A stretch of 20,591 nucleotides of DNA, taken from NCBI GenBank assembly GCA_003427395.1, contig BFEA01000216.1:1738409-1758999 (forward strand), in the 5' to 3' direction. This DNA is from Chara braunii (Eukaryota > Streptophyta > Charophyceae > Charales > Characeae). Both the position numbers and the translations under genes were made by a program. Shown piece by piece: positions 7,891 through 17,827 of the stretch (position 1 is the first letter of the stretch; every line of letters starts with the position of its first letter). The notes beneath the pieces are model-generated. The model was not told the DNA's origin. It was given only the letters and a program-made list of their open reading frames with translations, and made no database searches.

Positions 7891-7930
7891 GGGTTCAAAA
7901 GGGCTCAATGGGGCTTAAAAGGGCTTAAAG
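7891..7930 (+). repeat. Four 10-bp tandem units
   Basis: GGGTTCAAAA, GGGCTCAATG, GGGCTTAAAA and GGGCTTAAAG follow each other without gaps at 7891, 7901, 7911 and 7921. The exact 10-bp spacing puts the A-tracts in phase with the DNA helix, which could favour bending. Confidence 0.85.
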
Positions 7931-8452
7931 GGTGTGATGTAATTTAATACTTTAGTGTGTGCGTTTTTTTCCGGATTTGACAATGGATTTTGGAGTGACC
8001 CTCAATTTAATACTTTGTAATTTTCCATGATAAAGTGTTCTTTTTTTCTTCTTCTTTTTGCGTTGGGACTGCCGGAAAGCTTGACTAGGACTTTGCCCAA
8101 TCTCGACCTGCCCGGATCATCCAGACCAACATGAGAAATCCTGAGCGCCAGGTTGGTAACCCAAGTTATTGCTGCATTAAAACAAAATTATGGATCATCT
8201 ACGGAATCAGACTAAAATATTTAAAAAATAAAAAAAATAAAAATAAATAAATAAATAAAAAAACTAAAATATATATATATTTTTTGAAAAAATATAAGGC
8301 TAATTCTTTAAGCCCAACCAATTCAATTACCTGTCAAATCTGGACAGGACGGCCTTTCAGGCCTTTTTTATTGTCATTATAGTATTACGGGGAACCCTGT
8401 AGCAGCCACATCCGTGCTCAAGCCTCCAACGAGGGAACATGTCGGAGCTGCA

Positions 8453-8489
8453 CCCACCAGCAGGTGCGATACCTGCTACAGCAGGTGGG
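8453..8489. repeat. Two-part hairpin
   Basis: Outer arms CCCACC (8453-8458) and GGTGGG (8484-8489), inner arms AGCAGGT (8459-8465) and ACCTGCT (8471-8477) around a 5-nt loop. An alternative register is possible because AGCAGGT recurs at 8480-8486. Confidence 0.7.
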
Positions 8490-8928
8490 CGATACCGGCC
8501 AGGGGTCAGCCAGTAGCATCAGGACCGAGCTTCTTCGATGGGCCAGTCACTGTGCCTCCCCTCCGGTCCCCTCCCCCTATGAACATCAGCAGTCTCTGCT
8601 CAATGCCACTCGGGGGGACCAACGGCATATCTCTAGGTGGCGGTCACCAAGCTTGCCCAGGAAGGTACATGAGGCCAATGACTAAATATTTCATTTTAGG
8701 TATCTTTTCCTTATGGAATTTCTTTATTCAGTCGTTCTCTAGACTACCAAAGTGGCCTCAGACCACTTGCGCGGTCAGGCCAAAAATAAATATAAATAAA
8801 AAAATGAAAAATATATTTTAAAACTTTTTTGTATTCGCTTATTTGGTAAAGAATTTCGATGTCACCCTAAGGCAAAAGTTGTTCAGTTTATTTTTTCGCA
8901 TAACATACTTGTTTTTCGGATTTTTTCG

Positions 8929-8950
8929 TTTTTTTTTTTTTTTTTTTTTT
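8929..8950. repeat. Poly-T run (22)
   Basis: Twenty-two consecutive T. It may be the reverse-oriented tail of an old retrotransposed sequence, but no element body is recognised beside it. Confidence 0.85.
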
Positions 8951-9371
8951 GCTGGAACCTACTTTGGCCCTTGCACAATCGGGGCGCCCGAGCAAATAAG
9001 TCCACCCCAACGGCGCTACTAGTAGCCTAGGTTGTTCTATGATTTACGAATTTACAGAGGTTACACTGCAAGAACAAAGAAATGAGAAACCAAGCCCGTT
9101 ACCATAACTTATTTAGAGTTATTTTCTGCTGCCAACTGGCGGAATAGGGATTAAAACCCCAAATATGCGAATCATGATTCCATCATGATTCCGTTGCTTT
9201 AACCTACCACTTCTTCGAAGCTTATATCCTGCGTACCTATGATAGTAAACACATCCGCAAGTATGTAATGTTTTGACACTAAATCAAACCCTTCTTTATG
9301 AATAAAACCAGACCTAAAGAGATTCTAAAGACAAATACGAAAAGAACTGCAAGAAAATCAATCTTCATTCA

Positions 9372-9442
9372 GGGTTGGTTGCGGAGCTCCCCATAATAGT
9401 ATGTCGTGCGGGATTGGTTTCAGAGCTTCCCATAATAATATG
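9372..9442. repeat. ~39-bp tandem duplication
   Basis: GGTTGGTTGCGGAGCTCCCC and its continuation CATAATAGTATG (9373-9403) is repeated 39 bases later as GGATTGGTTTCAGAGCTTCCC plus CATAATAATATG (9411-9442). Confidence 0.75.
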
Positions 9443-9501
9443 CTATTGTGCTGGAACCAGGTTTTAGCCACAGCTTTTGGCTATGCAGCATATTATTATG
9501 G
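9430..9501. repeat. Foldback, 15-bp perfect arms
   Basis: CCATAATAATATGCT (9430-9444) and AGCATATTATTATGG (9487-9501) are exact complements 42 bases apart. The spacer contains a second stem, TAGCCA/TGGCTA, so a two-step hairpin is possible. The left arm is the end of the second 39-bp unit. Confidence 0.8.
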
Positions 9502-11865
9502 CCATCCATCTTTTAGCCTAAGGGAAATTGGAATCCTTGCCCCAACCGACTGCTGGCTTCCCTTAGTTTTGATGCAGCAGGCCCAGAAAACCTTGGAAGA
9601 CGTGATCAGAGCCCAGACACACGAAGCATGGAAGACATGAAACATCACTATGCAAATTAGAAAGAGCCGCAGGCCAGACTGACCATTAGGGAAACCTACT
9701 TTCAACGTGGCACGACCCTCTCAAGCTCTTCAGTGAGGTAGATCCCGAACTGAATATCACTTGGAAGCCTTGGAGGAGCACGGAGCACACCTGGACCAGG
9801 AAACCCCTGACGGACTTTCAAATCTCTTACCTACCAACTAACTTCATCCTCCTGCCGAATCCGCCACCACCACCCGCACCCCCCCTTCAAGCACCACCGC
9901 CCGTCCCCAAATCTCCCCACCCACGTCCTCCCTTCCTCCCCGATCCACTTCCCCCACCCCGGCCCCCATACCTCCAACAGGTATGACAGGATGAGGTCTA
10001 CATAAGGGTACGGCAGTCCCACAAGCCTTCACTTACGACAGCCGACGAGCAGAAGGTCCCAGACAGTCATTCTGCGGTGGGCGACATCCACAGGCCGCAA
10101 TCTCGTCGACAGTGACAAGACTCAAGCACGATATGCACACCGGGCCACAGAGCTGCTACGCACATAAAAGGTGCCAGAAGGAGGATCCGACGCCTGTGAG
10201 CCTGCAGGGTCACATGGTCGCAGAGACTCTTCACTACAAATGCGGCAAAGCCCAGGTCCAGCGGGTATGACAAAGGAGGAGAAGGACGGATGAAAATGTT
10301 AGGCATTCCAGTATGCACACCTGTGCCAGCCTGTGGGCGGACTTCTAAGTCACTCCCTCTATCCGATCCAAATTTCCTTGATGACAATGACGTATTGTAT
10401 ACAGGGTGCGGACATAGTACTAACAACCAAACAGGGGGGCTGCTGAAATAAGGGCTGGGTTAATAGACAAGGGGTGCTCCTTAAAAAGGGAAGGGTGATA
10501 CTAGCAGCTCCATGGGATGATGGAGCCTCAGGATGAGTCAGTAATAACCACAGCCCTAGGAAACAACAACAAACACCAATCTCAGTGCTATACGATGTAT
10601 CAATGGGACGCTGGACCCGGTTTCCAGCAGGTGCCGCTCCCCACCAATAGATGGAGCAGCCCAACAGGTAAGCCCTCGATTCCAAAAATTCTCTTACCAC
10701 CGTCAGGATAGAGGGATATCGCAAGGGCCGTTCTTTAAAAAATATATATAAAAAAAAAGAACAATTGATGGACATGTATATCATTACACCACCAGTACGT
10801 TTCCCAACCATGTTTCAAAGACGTGGCTGTGCACGCACCATGTTCTTTGCGGGTGGGCCTGTTGGGCAAAATGGCTGGCGACCTTTGCCAAAAGCAGGCC
10901 CGCATCAATCGGTTCTTTTCTGCCTCGCAGGTCATTTCCAATCTTGACCAGAGAAGGGTCAAAAGTGTTGGTGGTTTAAGGATGTTAGTTTCCCGTGTGG
11001 CTAACAACAACCTTGTGGGACGCACAACATTCTGGTATGCTTGTGCAACCCTTAGAACCTCTCCAGAGCCTTTCCACTGTGACTGGTGGACGAATTCGCT
11101 AGATCCCGTTCCAGGCATGGCCTCTCGCTGAACTGATGATTCTCTCTTTTTTTTCTTCTACAAACCACGGATTAAATATTAAAGGTGACCATATTATCAT
11201 ATGGGGACATCATCTCGAAAGTGCCACGACAGATCATAACCGCAGAAGAAACCTTGTGGGGAACAATTTTGTGTACTAGTTGGTTTCTGAGGAATGCGGC
11301 AGTGAGACGGGCAGAGCGGTACTTCTCCTATGAGTCTGGCGGAAGGCAAATACTCCATCACAAAGACAGAGATCAAGAAAAAGTATTATCTGCAAAATCA
11401 ATGACCTTGTTGATCAACTGCTGAGCGACTTTCTCAAGCTGGTGCACGTTTCAACTATGGAAGAGGGCATCCCTCGAGCTTAAATTACCACACTTCTTTC
11501 TGTGACATCTGTATTTCACAAGTGCCACCAAATAAGGTCGAGTCGACATAAATTTTCCACAGTTCATACTAGTAACTTTATACTTTCAGTTGATACTTGC
11601 GGAGGTTGTTCCTCTCATCGAAGATGAAACGAGTTAGGTTGGAACTTCCCCTGATCTTTCTTTTCGTTGACAACAATTAAACTTGCACAATTGCATATAG
11701 GATGGGTACACAACAATTAAGTATACTTCGGTATCTCGGTTGCTTGTTGTTTACAGTTGTCATCTGATGAGAGATACTAGCTACGGATTGTGGCTCGAAA
11801 GAGTGAGCTGGGAGTCTTGATTAGGAGAACATGGTTGCTTTCTGTGCCCCATGTTCATTGACCTG

Positions 11866-11901
<36 letters not shown>

Positions 11902-12211
11902 GGGGGGGGGACAAATGCTCCAGTCTACTCATGGGGAGCAACACGTGCTGGGAACAGGGCCCAGCGTCCCATGTAGAATATACAAATGAATTGAAATAAC
12001 AGGGCCGTTACCTGGCTTCGGCTAAGAACAGTCTGAAAACTATGAAAAAAGGTCAGCAAGGTTCAGGAAGAACGTGGATAACCGATGACCTATTGCTAGG
12101 CTACTCAAGCAGCAATTACCACAAAAGTCCTTCGAATGCTCAGAACCCCTGGACTCCCCGACAAAACACTCTAAAATTCTCTAACACTGTCTAATTCCCT
12201 GCCGAGCTCTC
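9502..12211. other. Spacer without a recognisable gene
   Basis: About 2.7 kb in which I recognise no coding region or RNA gene. Open frames of 60-150 codons exist on both strands (for example 10359-10811 on the minus strand and 10823-11131 on the plus) but show no motif or family resemblance. Small hairpins occur, such as GCTCCAT/ATGGAGC at 10507-10526 and GCTGGA/TCCAGC near 10611. 9840-9965 is C-rich. Confidence 0.5.
11870..11910. repeat. Poly-T (31) followed by poly-G (10)
   Basis: Thirty-one T at 11870-11900 run directly into ten G at 11901-11910. On the minus strand this reads C10 then A31, like the 3' end of an inserted transcript, but no body is recognised. Confidence 0.85.
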
Positions 12212-12412
12212 CCAGGCCTCATGCCCCCACCCTGCTAGGTTACAGGACAACACGTCTCAACTCAGCTCCGACCAGCGTCGTCCCGACATCAACCCTTGGT
12301 TTTTCCTTGGAATGACCGGCCCAAGGCATCCCCAGATCTCTCTACCAGGCCTCACACTCCTGCTATCAACCGGTTACAGGCCAACCCCCCAGCACCGACC
12401 AGCGCGTTGACC
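12212..12412. repeat. ~130-bp diverged duplication
   Basis: CCAGGCCTCA, GGTTACAGG and CCGACCAGCG occur in the same order starting at 12212, 12238 and 12268, and again at 12345, 12372 and 12395. Offsets of 133, 134 and 127 show small indels between the copies. Confidence 0.75.
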
Positions 12413-12794
12413 TGGAACTTGAGAAAGTGCTCGACCGATTGTGCCTCGCCTTCCTTCTTGCCCTTTATTCCTCTTTTGTAAGAATTTCAACAAGATAATT
12501 GTGGTAAACCACCAGTACAACCTTCCATCCTAGTCCCTGGATGAGATGATATGAGTAAAACCCCAATACTGAGGCGAGGCAGAATTTAATCCAACTTAGT
12601 GTTTCTTGTGGTTATATACGGTTAACCACTTGTACCACTTGTGGGCCCCTGTGTGCCCTCACATCATCAACGGTATGACAAAGTATGTGCTCACCTTACC
12701 TCATCAATGGCACAAGTAGATAGGTAACACTTTGCATCATGTAATAAGCTCTCAAGTCTCTTATCAAAATTAGCGATTGTTATCAAATCTTTTG

Positions 12795-12981
12795 ACAGCA
12801 CCCTACAGCGTTTATGACAAAGTAGAATTTGATGTACCCATAGGTATACGTGGAGATTGTCATGATTGTTATTGTGTCCTCATTAAAGACATAAGACAAA
12901 GTCTTTGTATAATTGTCCAATGCTTGAATCCAATTCCTAGCGGCATGGTCAAGCGGATGATTATAACTTCTTTCCTCCTTC
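12795..12981 (+). pseudogene. nad7: nad7 fragment, probable mitochondrial insertion (NUMT)
   Basis: The + strand reads [42 protein letters not shown] and PIPSGMVK (12795-12953). This matches a conserved part of NADH dehydrogenase subunit 7, the 49-kDa complex I subunit related to NuoD, and it is closer to plant mitochondrial nad7 than to nuclear NDUFS2. Normal nad7 has about 390 codons; only ~60 are here. After K59 the reading continues one frame over as [10 protein letters not shown] (to about 12981), which implies a 1-base deletion near 12954. Two positions that are normally Arg (DRYC, SLRII) are TGT Cys, as expected from CGT to TGT decay at CpG in nuclear DNA. I see no other nad7 segment or group II intron beside it. 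I am fairly sure of the family; the nuclear location is inferred. Confidence 0.85.
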
Positions 12982-13833
12982 AAATCCTATGTCAATTCCA
13001 ACTCACATAGCGCCGTATGATATTTTTAATTTTTTTACCTATTTATGCAATTCTGACCCATGCACCTACGAACACAACAAATAATAAGAAAAATTGTTCC
13101 TATGATGATACGAAAGCAATGCAGAGCCATGTATCCCATAAGAAATGGTAAAAGGAGCTTCTACGTATTCCATTACTTGAAATGCAGTAAAAAATTAAGC
13201 TTCATTCCACCTGAATGGTTCATCGATTCCACCAAATATCCTCATCCCGAAACGGGATTCCAAGTGTCAGGTTGGACGAGAACACAGATTGCATTTCAGG
13301 TGTTGTTGCCACTTCGTGGCATGGTTCCCACTCTCCAAGCAGTAGCATGTACGCGCTTATCCAACACAATCATTGATATGCAGAAAGTGATTCACCGCCT
13401 GCCAACTTTAGGTTTTGTGGCAGATTGAGGAACCCTACACCCAACTTCTTTTATTTCCAAGATCCGCAGACAAAACTCTAGTGGACTTCTCCACGGTATC
13501 ACCAATTACTATCACATAGCAGACTCGAAGCGTCGATGCATAGTTATAGACTAAACAATGAAGGGCGTTCATTTTACCTACAACCTCGATCAGACACTGC
13601 TACGACAATCAGCGCAGGATTCTGGTAAGCATATGTTAAGGTGGGAACTCCAAAAAGATGTGTATGTGTCGTCAAAATTCACAACTATGGGCCTCCCTTC
13701 CCTACTCGACATTCGGCAGGTAGCTAGACTGCTCCTTAGACCAGACACAAGCTCGAGCATTGTCAATACATTGAGACCATTTTTTCAAAGCCTTGGGGTG
13801 CACGCAGCCTTGACTCTCGAGACGTTTTGGGTG
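12982..13833. other. Spacer with weak open frames
   Basis: Contains open frames at 13060-13428 (122 codons) and 13558-13992 (144 codons) on the + strand. Neither shows a family motif that I recognise, and the second runs through the 13834-13907 hairpin, which argues against it being coding. No RNA gene seen. Confidence 0.4.
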
Positions 13834-13907
13834 TTTTGCTGGACATCCATCCAGGCAAAATGGGCCTCAAATGCGACCCATTTTGCCTGGTTGGATGTCC
13901 AGCAAAA
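13834..13907. repeat. Long hairpin, 31-bp arms, 30/31 paired
   Basis: The left arm 13834-13864 (starts TTTTGCTGGACATCC, ends GCAAAATGGG) and the right arm 13877-13907 (starts CCCATTTTGC, ends GTCCAGCAAAA) pair at 30 of 31 positions around a 12-nt loop. Weaker complementarity continues outward: GGTGCACGCAGCC (near 13798) against the inverse of GGCAGCATGCACGCC (near 13936), and ACCATTTTTTC (near 13777) against GAAATGGT (near 13961). The whole foldback is therefore about 200 bases. It could be a small foldback/MITE-like element or the source of a hairpin RNA. No flanking target-site duplication was identified. Confidence 0.88.
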
Positions 13908-14274
13908 TTACGCCCCAGTACTTCCCGCGAGACGCGGCAGCATGCACGCCGCAACTCTGAAATGGTGGCTGGGACATATACTGGCGGACTAAACAGGCAT
14001 TTCCCAAAGATCGATCCGCTACACTCACACTTACCCCTACAAATGAACACAAGGACTCCCTTAGTTGTCATTTCAGCATTATAGACTGTGCAGATCCAAG
14101 TTCATCACCAAAATGACACAAATGCCCACAACCACCAATGTTCCTACAAAGCACAGTTCGTTGATGAACCTCACCAACTCGGCCTTCGCAGAGCACATAG
14201 CATTCACTCTGGAGGAAGTTCGCGAACGAGAGGGCCCACCAAACCCTACACACGGTTTCAGCAACATTTCTGCC

Positions 14275-15090
14275 AAGAGCACCCTGAGAACCTTACTTCA
14301 TGTGCTCTAAGCAAAGCCTGCAGGTAACCTCCACCACGGTTCACAGTATCTGAAGGGATACTCGCACCATAACTACATTTACGACCAGACCTGGATGCAT
14401 CCGGCTGCAATTACGGCCGTCACTCCTAAGGCAAGCATGCCCTGATCTCGACCAGAGTATTTCTGGCACACATCACCAGTTATATCCGACATCATTTAAC
14501 CCCAGGATTACCCCCCCCCAAAAAAACTCAAGACGGCGCAGCTAGATAACCCACCCAGAACCTCAGGCATGGGTACCCAAGGCCCTGCCGGCTAAGAGCA
14601 CCCCTGCACCCTACCATGTGCTCCAAAAGGCAGTGTATGTGAAATTTATCCACAGTGTGAACCCTGAGCCTGACTACCGACACATGACAAACATTCAAAT
14701 AGCACCATGAGACCAGGTCTGCGCCATGCAACCGGCTGCGACACTACAAATGCATGTCACTGTTTGAGCCACCAGGACACTTACCAACTATTTTGTTCCA
14801 ACACAGGCGCAGCGTTCATTGGGGCTCAGCCTACCTAATGAAAAAGGTTGTCGGGGCCATGCAGTTTTTTGCCAGTGTGAATTCGGCAAAACTTAGAGCG
14901 GGCCAGAAATCGGCATAGGAAAGAGAAGGCTCTGACTGACACACTGGTGGTTTAAACAACCTAACACCTTGGAAACTCACTCACTATGTGCTCCAAAACA
15001 GACAGCTCATCAGAAACTCACCCACAGCAAAAGCTCTCTGTGCGTCTTCGCAAGAGTTCCATGGCACAAATGAAATGCCCACAAACCTCC
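14275..15090 (+). repeat. Diverged tandem repeat, ~320-380-bp period
   Basis: AAGAGCACCC recurs at 14275 and 14594. TGTGCTC is at 14301, 14617 and 14997. CACCAT is at 14365 and 14703, GACCAG at 14383 and 14711, CCGGCTGC at 14401 and 14732, in the same order. Two clear copies and a third partial one, with many substitutions and indels. No gene is recognised in it. Confidence 0.65.
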
Positions 15091-15162
15091 TTGGAAAAAC
15101 AGGCATCCACTAGGGTACTTTAACGCAGGTCTCCTTGGAAAAGGAAGATGTATTCCCCACTA

Positions 15163-15240
15163 ACTTTCACCATAAAAGAAGAGTGGTCATATACCCACTC
15201 ACCATACAAGAAAACTGGTGCTGTACTCACCCATAAGTGT
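15163..15240 (+). repeat. ~32-bp tandem repeat
   Basis: TTTCACCATAAAAGAAGAGTG at 15165 is followed 32 bases later by CTCACCATACAAGAAAACTG, then a partial third unit CTCACCCATAAG at 15227. Confidence 0.65.
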
Positions 15241-15597
15241 GTGAAACGTGACCATACACAAACAGGGGGAAAAAACGCTTGCTAGTACAGGCCCCATCCT
15301 AGCTGCCCAATTCACCAAGTTGAAGAGTTGGCACAAACAGAGTGTGCCATCAAACAAACGCCAAGTCCTAAATCGACCCTTGGTGTGCATCGTCTGTTAG
15401 GTCCTTTTTTTTGTAGGGCCCAACCCTTTTTTTTAAGCGCATAGGGTAGATCACCATTCTTTTGGCCCAACCGACATTTTGTTTTCCTCTTGCCATTTCC
15501 TTTCATAGGCCTGTGTATGGTTTGTTAGATCACTTTGGGTGGGAAGAAGATATGCAACTGTATGCAACCAGGCATAGACATCCAAAGACATCCTAAT

Positions 15598-15600
<3 letters not shown>

Positions 15601-15670
<70 letters not shown>
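15601..15670. repeat. (CT)35 microsatellite
   Basis: Thirty-five uninterrupted CT units, which would be likely to vary in length between individuals. Confidence 0.97.
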
Positions 15671-15671
<1 letters not shown>

Positions 15672-16922
15672 GTTTGGAGAGTTGTGACGTAGCTTGAACA
15701 TGTATGTGAAGTCTCTACTCAGCCCGTTATTTGTACTTTAATACAGAACATTCTGACGAGATCAGTTTGAATGAAGCTCAGCAATGAGTGGTACACGAAG
15801 AAAACACCAACTGAGAAAGATATCCTACTTGATTGCAAAGTTCTTGCTTGATGAAGACTAATTCCCTCATTGCTTAGTAGACGGAGTGATAACCATGGGC
15901 AGACTCTTCCCTCGTTATGTCATGCTGGCAGTTTGTAGAAACAACCAGTTACGGAGCTAAGGAAGTGTGTTTGCTGACCGAGAATAAAGGTTGGAACCCA
16001 TTCGTAGCGTCTTCCCTGCGCTATTTGGGACTTGCATTACCTGGGAACGAGCCCTCACAAAAACAGGGCGAGTCGTGAACCGCTAAAAGTGATAGCGAGC
16101 ATACCCTATGGGTCTGAAATGAGCAAAAATAGGAGGTCCTCCAGTAATCGCAGAACCCGTCACTCTAAATTTTACTCAATGGGTATAGCAAAGCCCTTCT
16201 AAGTCGCTGATGGGAACAGGCTGACATTCTATGTAAAATGTGTTAGTTTATTCAGGACTGTTTCACTCCGGCTGTCAACTCAGATCGAATCCGTTTAGCA
16301 GTCCGTGAATCTGGTGGCTAGCAAAAATCTAAAACAGACAAAGGGGGATGTTGTAGCTGGGTATCTCTCCAAGGCTAGAAGTATGAAGAGGAAGCAGTGA
16401 CCAAGATTGCAGAACCTTATCAGAACTGGATCAGTAAAGTAATCTGTACTGCCCTTGCCACTTGACAGCTAAACAGTCAAGGGAAGACCAGGAAATTTAC
16501 ACACACAGATTGGTCAGTCTCTGGGTGGTGGGATTCGGTAGAGAAATGTGGGACCAGTGAGAATNNCACACTTGACNATTTTTTAGAACTAGTACTCGCG
16601 CGCTATTCAACTAAACGTTCAACCAACACTCAAGAATCCGAGCAATCATCAGGGCCTGGATATTACTATTTACGCCGAGGTCGGGTGTTTTCCCAGTTCT
16701 CTGGGTGCTAAGAGCCAGTTTGGTGATCGCGCGAACTGAATGACATTTAGTCAGCATCTAAATGGACTAGGACAAATGTAAACTGGACTAACTGGTTAAG
16801 TTCCTCTGGCCCCAAGACCAGAAAACACTTTCGTTCTTTTGTAAGGTTTACGGAGCTCATCTTCAGTCAATCAAGTGCCCTATTATACTTGATGATTGAA
16901 TCCTTGGAAAGTCATAGGAAAN
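15671..16922. other. Spacer without a recognisable gene
   Basis: No gene recognised. Ambiguous bases at 16565-16566 and 16577 mark low-quality assembly. AAAGGGGGATGTTGTAGC at about 16339 resembles a polypurine tract plus LTR start, but the same bases also read as a protein-like frame ending at TGA near 16400, and no second LTR copy was found. Confidence 0.4.
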
Positions 16923-17168
16923 ATGAGGGAAGACGAGGTCCTAGTAGTGAAGTGCAGTTCAGTGAGAGACAAGGGGGAGAAGTGGGAGGAAGAAGTCTGT
17001 TCAGATATAGAAACTCATAAATTAATTCAGAGAGGATACGNCGTAGGGAAGGCAAAGAGGGAGAGGTGCATTGAGTACATTTCCTANTTTTATAGTCTGG
17101 ATGGCAAGCTACACAACATCGGCTCCTCACTGGAGACAGTGGAGCAAGCCATGGCAAAGCTCAGGTAA
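16923..17168 (+). CDS. Hypothetical protein fragment
   Basis: An 82-codon frame from ATG 16923 to TAA 17166-17168, with the frame closed by TGA at 16893. Not recognised. It is highly charged (DKGEKWEEEV, GKAKRERC), and its end, LHNIGSSLETVEQAMAKL, could form an amphipathic helix. Three N bases lie in or beside it (16922, 17041, 17087), and one gives TAN, which is a Tyr codon or a stop. The end overlaps CAG|GTAACT at 17162-17170, a possible splice donor, so this might be an exon; joining it to the obvious acceptor near 17336 gives a stop at once. Could be chance. Confidence 0.25.
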   Translation: MREDEVLVVKCSSVRDKGEKWEEEVCSDIETHKLIQRGYXVGKAKRERCIEYISXFYSLDGKLHNIGSSLETVEQAMAKLR

Positions 17169-17299
17169 CTGAGGAAAGTGCTACAGTTTTTTTTCTATTG
17201 GAAGCCTTTTGGCGAATATTGCCCGGAACCCCGCGTCCAATTCAGTGTAACTTCTGATCGGTTAGTAGAGGGGCAATCAGCATTCCTGATCGGCGACTT

Positions 17300-17827
17300 G
17301 CAATCAATCAATCTTCATATTTGCAGTTAATTAGTTTTTCTGAAACTTATTTTCAAGCAACCACACAAATCAGTGTTCAGCAATCTGTTCTCAGAAGCCC
17401 GTTTTCAGCGACCATCCCAGTCAGTTTCCAACANCCATTCAAATCTGATTATCAGCATCTTGTTAGCACTTGCTCAATCCACAATCTGCATCTGGGCAGT
17501 GCTCAACTAACACTCGATCAACAGGTATCTCGGTAGTACCCGACCCTTCTCTTTTCTCCTCAGCATTTAATCAGTGATATTGAGTTTTCAATCAGGGGTT
17601 AAATAGCAGTTGACGGGTGTCTAATTGGCACTCGGTCAGCGCTTCACTAGTGATTTCAACGGTGCTCAGTTTTCACTACTAGCTATCAGCCAGCAATCAG
17701 GGACAACAGTAACCTTATCAGAAACAACTTTTGAACAGCAACCGGAAACAATAATCAGGAACAGCAGCGCTCATATTAGAAACAGTATTCAAAAACGACA
17801 GTCAACGGGCAGCCGAAGTCGTTTTCC
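17300..17827. other. TCAG/CAAC-rich stretch before an open frame
   Basis: TCAG occurs unusually often (for example 17369, 17376, 17391, 17405, 17420, 17451, 17562, 17571, 17636, 17667, 17687, 17697), giving Ser/Gln-rich readings in different frames. I see no known motif. It may be a leader or degenerate simple repeat. CTTCTCTTTTCTCCTCAG at about 17547 looks like a splice acceptor, but a matching exon frame could not be supported. Confidence 0.35.

Larger units (their letters stand above)
7790..8928. other. AT-rich spacer without a gene
   Basis: I see no recognisable gene. There is an A-rich patch at 8221-8290, two copies of AATTTAATACTTT (near 7932 and 8003), a phased 10-bp repeat and a hairpin (listed separately). 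The 135-codon open frame at 8414-8821 shows no motif I recognise. Confidence 0.6.

Noticed and set aside
8414-8821. 135-codon open frame
   Set aside because: No family motif recognised, it crosses a perfect hairpin, and the end is A-rich simple sequence (KININKKMKN).
10359-11131. Overlapping open frames on both strands
   Set aside because: They overlap each other, carry no recognisable domain, and one ends in a Phe/Ile run from an A/T tract.
13060-13428. 122-codon open frame as a continuation of nad7 or another mitochondrial gene
   Set aside because: It starts ~80 bases after the nad7 fragment, but I could not match it to the rest of nad7 or any other organelle protein.
13558-13992. 144-codon open frame
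   Set aside because: It runs through both arms of the 31-bp hairpin; the inverted structure explains the complementary frames on the other strand better than coding does.
16336-16360. Polypurine tract plus LTR start of a second retrotransposon
   Set aside because: The motif is suggestive, but no second LTR copy, primer-binding site or coding domain was found around it, and the bases also read as a protein-like frame.
17165-17336. Intron from CAG|GTAACT to TTTGCAG
   Set aside because: Joining these sites creates an immediate TAA in the reading frame of the upstream open frame.
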